In this document: one piece after another, positions 1 to 5,017 of the stretch
Layout of the letters: every line of letters starts with the position of its first letter
How positions within the stretch are numbered: the first letter of the stretch is position 1
NCBI GenBank assembly: GCA_016282455.1
Contig: JAEEKM010000088.1
Coordinates: 1-5,017 of the forward strand
Length of the DNA stretch: 5,017 nucleotides
From: Treponema sp.
GTDB taxonomy: Bacteria > Spirochaetota > Spirochaetia > Treponematales > Treponemataceae
Direction of reading: 5' to 3'
The notes under the pieces: generated by a model
Seen by the model: the letters and a program-made list of their open reading frames with translations, nothing else
Database searches by the model: none
What the model was told of the DNA's origin: nothing
Position numbers and translations under genes: made by a program

Positions 1-845
1 AAAGAACCCTTCAGGAAGAGGCTGCAAAAGTTGTAGACGGTTTTTCCATTGTCTGCCACATTGTTGGTGCCCGCGGAATAATTGCTCTTGAGAACAACAA
101 AGAATACATTGTTCCTGTTTTGGAAAAAGCCATTGCAGAAAATAAGTCCGGTGAAAATATTTCCATTGCACTTCTAAAAACAAAGTATCCTCAGGGCTGC
201 GAAAAAAATATTGTTGATGCAGTTTTAAACAGAGAGATTCCTGCCGGAAAACTTCCTGCCGATGCGGGTGCGGTAATCTGTAACGTGGGAACTGTCTGTG
301 CAATTAGTGATGCCTTCCGTCTTGGAAAGCCGCTGATTGACCGTGCCCTTACCATAAGCGGTGGTGCCTGTGAAAAGCCCTGCAACATCCGTGTGCCAGT
401 GGGAACTCTTGTAGGAGACCTTATTCCGGAAGTCTTTACACTTAAATCCGGAGAGGTTGCAAAAATAATTTCCGGCGGCCCCATGATGGGTTTTGCCATG
501 ACAAGTGCAAACTTTCCTATTGCAAAGGGAACAAGCGGTGTAACTTTCCTTACTAAAAAAGAAACCTATCTTACTGACGAAGACCAGTGCATCAGCTGCG
601 GTTACTGTCTTAATGCCTGCCCCATGCACCTTACTCCAGTTATGATTTCAAAATCACTTGAAGCAGGTAATATTGATGAGGCAAAAAAATATGGTCTCAT
701 GGACTGCATTGAGTGCGGCTGCTGTGCATTTATCTGTCCTGCAGGCATTCGTCTTGTACAGAGATTCCGTCTTGGAAAAGGCGAAGTCAGGGCTCAGATG
801 GCAGCACAAATGGCTCAGGCAAAAGCTCAGGGAGGTGCAAAATGA
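1..845 (+). CDS. rnfC: RnfC, electron transport complex subunit C (5' end missing)
   Basis: Cytoplasmic subunit of the Rnf complex that, in the family, binds FMN and NAD(H) and carries two [4Fe-4S] clusters. The reading frame is open from base 3 with no start codon that makes sense, so the gene runs in from the left; 280 codons are visible, the C-terminal part of a protein usually near 440 residues. Visible landmarks, numbered from the first full codon: the RnfC-typical LKTKYPQG at 59-66, an SLBB-like segment around 117-150, GGPMMG at 158-163, then two ferredoxin-type clusters, C196/C199/C202/C206-P and C235/C238/C241/C245-P. The tail is short and rich in Ala, Gln and Lys. The glycine-rich nucleotide-binding part expected upstream is outside the window. 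A TTG at 120 could be read as a start, but the coding signal and homology-like sequence continue upstream of it, so it is internal. The stop codon overlaps the rnfD start (ATGA), implying translational coupling. Confidence 0.95.
   Translation, partial: RTLQEEAAKVVDGFSIVCHIVGARGIIALENNKEYIVPVLEKAIAENKSGENISIALLKTKYPQGCEKNIVDAVLNREIPAGKLPADAGAVICNVGTVCAISDAFRLGKPLIDRALTISGGACEKPCNIRVPVGTLVGDLIPEVFTLKSGEVAKIISGGPMMGFAMTSANFPIAKGTSGVTFLTKKETYLTDEDQCISCGYCLNACPMHLTPVMISKSLEAGNIDEAKKYGLMDCIECGCCAFICPAGIRLVQRFRLGKGEVRAQMAAQMAQAKAQGGAK
831..835 (+). promoter_or_regulatory. Ribosome binding site of rnfD
   Basis: GGAGG lies inside the end of rnfC, six bases before the ATG at 842. It decides the rnfD start: the same frame is open further upstream (an ATG at 713), but that stretch lies inside rnfC, has no comparable site and would add a cysteine-rich tail not found in RnfD proteins. 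Confidence 0.8.
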
Positions 846-1876
846 GTGACAACGAAATCTATCTTTCATCCAGTCCCCATTTCAAACTGGGAATGAATAC
901 ACAGATGATCATGCTCACCGTGCTCCTGGCTCTTCTTCCAGTCTGCATTGCCGGTGTAGTAACTTTTGGTATCCGTGCCCTGCTGGTGATTTTAGTTTCT
1001 ATTCTTACATGCGTAGGTTCTGAGTGGCTCTTTCAGGTAATTACAAAACAGAAGGTCACTATAAATAATCTTTCTGCCGCTGTAACAGGCGTTATCTTTG
1101 CACTTATCCTTCCTTCTACCATTCCACTCTGGATGGTGGTTCTTGGCGGAGTAGTGGCAATTGTAATTGCAAAGGGACTCTTTGGCGGAATCGGAAGTAA
1201 TGTCTTTAACCCAGCCTTAACAGGACGTGGTGTTCTTGTAATCAGTTTTGCTTCTGTAATGGGGGCCAGCTGGTTTAATCCCTTAAGCGATGCAAACAAG
1301 TGGAACTTTGCAGAATCCTCAATTAAAAATCTTGATGCAATCACTTCTGCTACCGTGCTGAGTAAAATTAAAAGCGGAGAAGTAACATCTTCTGCCTTTG
1401 ACTTTATGCAGTATTTCTTTGGTAATCGTGCAGGCTGTATTGGAGAAACTTCAATCCTCATCATTCTCATTTCATTCCTCTTCCTTACCCTTGCCCGCGT
1501 AATTGACTGGCGTGCCCCTCTTGCCATGCTTTTAACCGTAGCACTTGGAACTTTTATTTCTTCGCTCATTGCAACAAGAGATATTTTAATTTCCCTCTCA
1601 GACGTTCTCATGGCTCTCTTTACAGGCGGACTGCTCTTTGGCGCAACCTTCATGGTCACTGACTATGCAACCGCACCTGTTACAAAACCCGGAAGACTGA
1701 TTTTTGGTTTTGGCTGCGGACTCATCACTTTTTTAATCAGAAGATTCGGCGGTTACCCGGAAGGCGTAATGTTCAGCATTCTGATTATGAACGCGGTAGT
1801 TCCTTTCCTTAATAAAGTTACTTCAAGAAAGTACGGTTATGGAAAAGTTAAAAACTTAAAGGAGGTAACAAAATGA
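842..1876 (+). CDS. rnfD: RnfD, membrane subunit with flavin-attachment motif
   Basis: Integral membrane subunit of the Rnf complex, homologous to NqrB of the Na+-pumping NADH:quinone reductase; 344 residues, a normal length. The start is the ATG overlapping the rnfC stop, giving the family-like N-terminus with SSSPHF at 9-14. Hydrophobic membrane segments are visible at about 21-42, 44-60, 78-92, 96-112, 130-142, 203-220, 228-244, 256-271, 286-300 and 308-322. Family landmarks include GGIGSNVFNPALTGR at 115-129, the IGETS segment at 200-204, MVTDYATAPVTKPGR at 271-285 and GGYPEGVMF at 303-311. The segment D165-A-I-T-S-A-T171 fits the flavinylation consensus Dxx(S/T)GAT except for Ser in place of Gly; T171 would be the residue that carries covalent FMN. 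That assignment is inference from the motif. The gene ends in an ATGA overlap with rnfG. Confidence 0.95.
   Translation: MSDNEIYLSSSPHFKLGMNTQMIMLTVLLALLPVCIAGVVTFGIRALLVILVSILTCVGSEWLFQVITKQKVTINNLSAAVTGVIFALILPSTIPLWMVVLGGVVAIVIAKGLFGGIGSNVFNPALTGRGVLVISFASVMGASWFNPLSDANKWNFAESSIKNLDAITSATVLSKIKSGEVTSSAFDFMQYFFGNRAGCIGETSILIILISFLFLTLARVIDWRAPLAMLLTVALGTFISSLIATRDILISLSDVLMALFTGGLLFGATFMVTDYATAPVTKPGRLIFGFGCGLITFLIRRFGGYPEGVMFSILIMNAVVPFLNKVTSRKYGYGKVKNLKEVTK
1858..1866 (+). promoter_or_regulatory. Ribosome binding site of rnfG
   Basis: AAAGGAGGT, an almost full match to the anti-Shine-Dalgarno end of 16S rRNA, lies within the last codons of rnfD. The GGAGG core is seven bases before the rnfG ATG at 1873. 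It supports independent strong initiation as well as coupling to rnfD. Confidence 0.8.
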
Positions 1877-2487
1877 GTGAAAGTACTGCAAAAAAAGACG
1901 GCATCTTTTCAATGGTAAAACTGGGACTCATTCTTGCCGTATATGCCGCTGCCTCCTGCACTGTGCTTGCCCTTGTGAACAATGTTACTTCTCCGGTGAT
2001 TAAACTTAATCAGCTTCGCAAGGCAAAAAATGCTATGGAAGAAGTAATTTCTCAGGCGGATGATTTTGCTGATATAAAAGGTTTTGTCCAGCACTTTGAA
2101 GGAACCGTTCAGATAAACGACCTTAAGTTTGCAAAAAAAGACGGACAGATTATCGGTGCGGTTTGTCAGGTAACAGGTCCTACCTACGAAACTTCTTCTA
2201 TTATGGTCGGCATGCTTTCTGACGGAACCCTTACGGGAATGCGTTATCTCAGCAACAAGGATACTCCCGGTTTTGGTCTTAAGGGAAGTGATGCAACTTA
2301 CAAACTTGCAAGCGGAAAAACTTTCTACGAACAGTTTGCAGGTCTTTCTACAGACGAACCGCTTGTGGCAAAGAAAAATTTTGATGCTATCAGCGGAGCT
2401 ACAATCACCAGTAACGGAATTGCCAGCCTTCTGAATGTGGCAGTCAGCAGCATGAAAAAAGCATTGGCGGAGGTTTCCCATGAATAA
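1873..2487 (+). CDS. rnfG: RnfG, membrane-anchored FMN-binding subunit
   Basis: Flavoprotein subunit of the Rnf complex, homologous to NqrC; 204 residues, typical for the family. One N-terminal membrane anchor is visible at about residues 11-36, followed by a soluble FMN-binding domain that in the family sits on the outer face of the cytoplasmic membrane. The flavin-attachment site is canonical: D171-A-I-S-G-A-T177 followed by I-T, matching Dxx(S/T)GAT, with T177 the expected covalent FMN acceptor. DTPGFG at 130-135 corresponds to the conserved (E/D)TPG(L/F)G loop of RnfG/NqrC. Covalent attachment needs the flavin transferase ApbE, which is not encoded in this window. The start ATG overlaps the rnfD stop and follows a strong ribosome binding site. 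The 3' end overlaps rnfE by eight bases. Confidence 0.95.
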   Translation: MSESTAKKDGIFSMVKLGLILAVYAAASCTVLALVNNVTSPVIKLNQLRKAKNAMEEVISQADDFADIKGFVQHFEGTVQINDLKFAKKDGQIIGAVCQVTGPTYETSSIMVGMLSDGTLTGMRYLSNKDTPGFGLKGSDATYKLASGKTFYEQFAGLSTDEPLVAKKNFDAISGATITSNGIASLLNVAVSSMKKALAEVSHE

Positions 2488-3115
2488 GCAGATGCAGATT
2501 TTAACAAACGGTCTTGTGCGGGAAAATCCTCTTCTCGTACTTAACATTGGTCTTTGTTCTTCCCTTGGAATTACCACAAGTATTTTTAACGGACTTGGAA
2601 TGGGAGCCGGCATGACTTTTGTTCTTGTGATGAGTGAACTTGTAATAAGCATTTTCAGAAAGCACATTCCAAATGCAATCCGTCTTCCTGTTTTTATCAT
2701 CATCATTGCGGCCTTTACAACAATCGTGCAGATGGTTCTTAACGCTTATGTTCCCGCCCTCTATGATGCACTGGGAGTTTTCCTTCCGCTTATTGTGGTG
2801 AACTGCATCATCATGGGACGTGTAGAAGCCTTTGCTTCAAAGAACAATCCGGGTAATGCAATTCTTGATGCAGTTGGAATGGGAATAGGCTACACACTTG
2901 TTCTTCTTGCAATTTCCCTTATCCGCGAATTGTTTGGCGGTGGAACCCTCTTTGCAGGAACTGCCCTTAAACTTGAACTCATTCCCGAGGCATACCGCAT
3001 AGGCATACTCAATTCTGCTCCCGGCGGATTTATTGTCTTTGGTTTCCTTGGCGCTCTTGTTCAGGCAATCAGGCAGCATTCTGAAAATAAGAAAAATTCA
3101 AAGGAGGTGGCATGA
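2480..3115 (+). CDS. rnfE: RnfE, membrane core subunit
   Basis: Integral membrane subunit of the Rnf complex, homologous to NqrD; 211 residues. It is mostly hydrophobic, with about six membrane segments (roughly residues 18-38, 40-58, 69-90, 96-112, 126-147 and 175-197), in keeping with the family. C26 in the GLC segment and C109 in the VNC segment are the conserved cysteines that, in NqrD/RnfE, pair with the matching two in NqrE/RnfA to hold a [2Fe-2S] centre in the membrane. The motif ENPLLV at 15-20 and GRVEAFASKN at 113-122 are further family landmarks. The start is fixed by GGAGG at 2469-2473, six bases before the ATG, which lies inside the end of rnfG. The protein ends in a polar Lys/Glu-rich tail. 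The stop overlaps the rnfA start region. Confidence 0.95.
   Translation: MNKQMQILTNGLVRENPLLVLNIGLCSSLGITTSIFNGLGMGAGMTFVLVMSELVISIFRKHIPNAIRLPVFIIIIAAFTTIVQMVLNAYVPALYDALGVFLPLIVVNCIIMGRVEAFASKNNPGNAILDAVGMGIGYTLVLLAISLIRELFGGGTLFAGTALKLELIPEAYRIGILNSAPGGFIVFGFLGALVQAIRQHSENKKNSKEVA
3101..3109 (+). promoter_or_regulatory. Ribosome binding site of rnfA; chooses between two ATGs
   Basis: AAGGAGGTG precedes two adjacent in-frame ATG codons at 3112 and 3115. The GGAGG core ends four bases before the first and seven before the second. The other genes of the operon have six or seven bases, so spacing favours 3115. Confidence 0.7.
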
Positions 3116-3693
3116 TGACCGCTCTTCTTTCAATCCTCATAAAATCTATGCTTGTGGACAATGTGGTCTTTATTCAGTACCTTGCAATCTGTCCTTTTAT
3201 CGGAATGACAAGCGAGACTGGTAAGGCTACCGGCATGGGACTTGCCACAACTTTTGTGATTATTCTTGCAACTGCCGTAACCTGGCCCATTTACAAACTG
3301 GTAATGGTTCCTCTGGGACTTGAGTTCTTGCAGACACTTATTTTTATTCTGGTGATTGCTTCTCTTGTTCAGCTGGTGGAGTTCTATCTTAAAAAATCTG
3401 CACCCGGTCTTTACAGTTCAATGGGAATCTATCTTTCCCTCATTACCACAAACTGTGCCGTTCTCGGTGTTACAATCAACTGCATTAACAAGGATTACAA
3501 CTACGGTGAAAGTCTTGTCTATGCACTTGGTTCTGCCCTGGGATTTTTACTCAGCATGGTTGTGATGAGCGGTGTCCGCAGTAAACTTAAGATTGCAAAA
3601 GTTCCCAAAGCTTTTTCCGGAACACCAATTCTTTATGTGGCCGCAGGACTTTTGAGCCTTGCCTTCCTTGGTTTCAAGGGACTCATTAAATAA
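3115..3693 (+). CDS. rnfA: RnfA, membrane core subunit
   Basis: Integral membrane subunit of the Rnf complex, homologous to NqrE and a paralogue of RnfE; 192 residues from the start chosen here, matching the usual 190-195. The second of two adjacent ATGs is preferred for ribosome-binding-site spacing and because RnfA proteins commonly begin with Met-Thr; starting at 3112 would add one Met. About six membrane segments are visible. Landmarks numbered from 3115: LAICPFIGM at 23-31 with C26, the conserved segment GMGLATTFV at 40-48, and ITTNCAVLGV at 110-119 with C114. C26 and C114 match the two cysteines that, together with C26 and C109 of RnfE, should hold the intramembrane [2Fe-2S] centre passing electrons across the membrane. 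The gene overlaps the rnfE stop by one base and is separated from rnfB by 11 bases. Confidence 0.95.
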   Translation: MTALLSILIKSMLVDNVVFIQYLAICPFIGMTSETGKATGMGLATTFVIILATAVTWPIYKLVMVPLGLEFLQTLIFILVIASLVQLVEFYLKKSAPGLYSSMGIYLSLITTNCAVLGVTINCINKDYNYGESLVYALGSALGFLLSMVVMSGVRSKLKIAKVPKAFSGTPILYVAAGLLSLAFLGFKGLIK

Positions 3694-3704
3694 GGAGAAA
3701 TGAA

Positions 3705-4517
3705 ATGAAAATTATTATTGCAACCATAATCGTTTCTCTTACAGTCGCTTTTGTTCTTGGTCTTCTTCTTGGAATCTTTAAAAAGATTTTCCATGTTGAT
3801 GTGGATCCCAAAGTATCTGCAGTGAGGGATGTACTTTCCGGCGGAAACTGTGGTGGCTGTGGTTATGCAGGCTGTGATGCTTTTGCGGCGGCAGTTGTAA
3901 AAGGGGAGGCTTCTCCTTCCGGCTGTGTGGGCGGCGGTCCCACTGTTGCAAAAATGATTGCAGAGATTCTTGGAGTTGATGCAGGAAACGCAGCAAAAAA
4001 AGTTGCCCTTCTTGCCTGTGCCGGTTCACATGAATGTGCAAAACCCCGCGGAAAATACAACGGAGTACAGACTTGTAAAGCCGCCCAGCTTGCAGTTAAC
4101 GGAACAAAACTCTGTGCCTTTGGTTGTGTGGGCTTAGGTGACTGTGCTTCTGCCTGTCAGTTCAATGCCCTCTCCATGGGAAAAGACGGTCTTCCCAAAG
4201 TGGACTACAAAAAATGTGTGGGCTGCGGAAAGTGCGTAAAGGTTTGCCCCAAGCACCTCTTTACACTTGTTGAAGCAGATAAAAAAGGAAGCGTTGCCCT
4301 CTGTTCAAACTGCAGTGACAACAAACCCCAGATTAAAAAGAACTGTTCCGTGGGCTGCATCAAGTGCGGCATCTGCGAAAAGAAATGCCCCGAGCAGTGC
4401 CTTGTCGTAACAAACGGAATTCCTGTAATTGATTACACAAAATGTACAAGTTGCGGCGAGTGTGTAAAAGCCTGCCCTGACAAAGTGCTTCATCTTTTGC
4501 AGGAAGTACTAGTCTAA
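3705..4517 (+). CDS. rnfB: RnfB, multi-cluster ferredoxin-like subunit
   Basis: Iron-sulfur subunit that in the family is the entry point for electrons from reduced ferredoxin; 270 residues, of the longer, multi-cluster type known from anaerobes rather than the shorter proteobacterial one. A single N-terminal membrane helix (about 3-24) anchors it, with the rest cytoplasmic. Next comes the 4Fe-4S domain with C49, C52, C57 and C74. A segment with C105, C111 and C124 follows, then ferredoxin-type groups C137/C141/C147/C151, C171/C174/C177/C181-P, C218/C221/C224/C228-P and C247/C250/C253/C257-P. There are 27 cysteines in all, including C200, C203, C214 and C232 between or beside the groups. C151 is followed by Gln where Pro is more usual. 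The ATG at 3705 has GGAG at 3694-3697, seven bases upstream; an ATG at 3700 is out of frame. It is the last gene of the operon. Confidence 0.95.
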   Translation: MKIIIATIIVSLTVAFVLGLLLGIFKKIFHVDVDPKVSAVRDVLSGGNCGGCGYAGCDAFAAAVVKGEASPSGCVGGGPTVAKMIAEILGVDAGNAAKKVALLACAGSHECAKPRGKYNGVQTCKAAQLAVNGTKLCAFGCVGLGDCASACQFNALSMGKDGLPKVDYKKCVGCGKCVKVCPKHLFTLVEADKKGSVALCSNCSDNKPQIKKNCSVGCIKCGICEKKCPEQCLVVTNGIPVIDYTKCTSCGECVKACPDKVLHLLQEVLV

Positions 4518-4544
4518 TTTTGAAATTTCGTATTTTGGATTTAT

Positions 4545-4589
4545 GCCGGGCAGTTGTTTGTTTCCTTGAACATTGCCCGGCTTTTTTTT
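4545..4589 (+). terminator. Rho-independent terminator of the rnf operon
   Basis: A perfect 8-base-pair GC-rich stem, GCCGGGCA (4545-4552) with TGCCCGGC (4574-4581), encloses a 21-base loop that could pair a little further at its base. It is followed directly by eight T (4582-4589). It begins 27 bases after the rnfB stop. On the opposite strand the hairpin is not followed by a T run, so it is mainly a + strand terminator. Confidence 0.93.
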
Positions 4590-4614
4590 ACGAAGATTAT
4601 GTTTAACATCAAGT

Positions 4615-5004
4615 TTATTTTTTGTGAGCTGCGTTTATTGTTTGCATCAAAATTAAAACCGTTTCTCTTTCTTTTGATGTAAGTTTTTCGAGCTCTGTTA
4701 AGTGGCTGCTAAATTTATGATATAGATGTAGTGCTTTATTTATATCGGTTGAGTTTTCTTTTTTCTTTGCATAAGATGTTTCAGGCACTTCCAGAAGATA
4801 TTCCAGTGATACATTAAGAGCCTTTGCAATGCGTAATGCCAAATCTGCTGCTGGAATACTGTTTCTGCTGATTCCTTTTCCAATATAAGAAACATCAAAG
4901 TCTGCAAGAGATGCAAGTTCTTTTCTTTCTATGCCCTGAAACTTCAGTTCATCGTCAACATTCTTCCAAAAACTCATGTTTATATAGTAAAGACATTTGT
5001 CCAT
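4615..5004 (-). CDS. XRE/Cro-C1 family helix-turn-helix DNA-binding protein
   Basis: Small putative transcriptional regulator, 129 residues as drawn, convergent to the rnf operon. A Cro/C1-type helix-turn-helix domain spans about residues 13-71: RKELASLADFDVSYIGKGI at 28-46 covers the turn and recognition helix region, and ALRIAKALNVSLEYLL at 56-71 is the typical closing helices. After a polar linker (72-87), residues 88-127 look helical and may mediate dimerisation. No enzymatic domain, membrane segment or partner toxin is visible. The frame is closed by an in-frame TAG at 5014-5016, so the gene is complete here. The start is uncertain: ATG at 5004 has only a weak AAGAG nearby, while ATG at 4977 gives MSFWKNV, the N-terminus I would expect from treponemal relatives, but has no ribosome binding site. 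The DNA is AT-richer than the rnf genes. Its targets are unknown, and convergent placement gives no reason to link it to rnf control. Confidence 0.85.
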   Translation of the reverse strand: MDKCLYYINMSFWKNVDDELKFQGIERKELASLADFDVSYIGKGISRNSIPAADLALRIAKALNVSLEYLLEVPETSYAKKKENSTDINKALHLYHKFSSHLTELEKLTSKERETVLILMQTINAAHKK

Positions 5005-5017
5005 TTTCTCTTGCTAA

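Noticed and set aside
713..841. Upstream extension of rnfD to an ATG at 713
   Set aside because: The extra 43 residues overlap rnfC's second cluster region in another frame, have no good ribosome binding site and do not look like an RnfD N-terminus; the ATG at 842 has both.
1033..1659. Open frame of 208 codons on the - strand opposite rnfD
   Set aside because: It lies wholly antisense to a confidently identified gene, its translation is low-complexity and rich in Arg, Lys and Ser, and it has no recognisable domain; it is a shadow of the rnfD codon pattern.
1909..2706. Open frame of 265 codons on the - strand opposite rnfG and rnfE
   Set aside because: Long, but antisense to two intact genes with clear motifs and without a recognisable fold or supporting context; a by-product of codon use.
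4599..4609. Short palindrome ATGTT-T-AACAT between the terminator and the XRE gene
   Set aside because: Only five-base arms with a one-base centre in AT-rich DNA, located downstream of both genes; likely chance, and not a credible operator or hairpin.
4615..5004. XRE protein as the antitoxin of a toxin-antitoxin pair or as the regulator of rnf
   Set aside because: No toxin-like gene is adjacent within the window, and the gene faces the end of the operon rather than its promoter, so neither role has support here.
1..5017. CRISPR array, tRNA, rRNA, insertion sequence or riboswitch
   Set aside because: No direct repeats with regular spacing, no tRNA-like cloverleaf, no transposase or terminal inverted repeats were seen; coding sequence fills nearly the whole window and the only non-coding stretch, 97 bases at 4518-4614, holds the terminator.

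Overview
The window holds most of one operon and one convergent gene. Positions 1-4517 on the + strand encode an Rnf complex (ion-translocating ferredoxin:NAD+ oxidoreductase) in the order rnfC-D-G-E-A-B. rnfC lacks its 5' end because the window starts inside it; the other five genes are complete. A strong intrinsic terminator (4545-4589) closes the operon. Beyond it, on the - strand (4615-5004), lies a small AT-rich gene for a Cro/C1 (XRE) type DNA-binding protein.

How the operon works together: RnfB and RnfC are the cytoplasmic iron-sulfur and flavin subunits that exchange electrons with ferredoxin and NAD. RnfD and RnfG carry FMN-attachment motifs. RnfD, RnfE and RnfA are the integral membrane core, and RnfA and RnfE each carry the conserved cysteine pair that holds an intramembrane [2Fe-2S] centre. 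Oxidation of reduced ferredoxin by NAD+ would pump Na+ or H+; which ion cannot be read from this sequence. The genes are packed as tightly as possible: ATGA overlaps at rnfC/rnfD and rnfG's start, an 8-base overlap at rnfG/rnfE, a stop/start overlap at rnfE/rnfA and an 11-base gap at rnfA/rnfB. Nearly every start has a strong GGAGG-type ribosome binding site. The promoter must lie upstream of the window.

Organism: an anaerobic bacterium using Rnf for energy conservation. Composition is moderate in GC, and the XRE protein, especially the stretch starting MSFWKNVDDEL, resembles a family I associate with Treponema. A treponeme-like spirochete is therefore my best guess, by recognition only and without a database search.

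I did not find an undescribed system here. The points worth a second look are modest: the non-canonical flavinylation motif in RnfD, the large number of cysteines in RnfB, the uncertain start of the XRE gene, and the choice between two adjacent rnfA starts.
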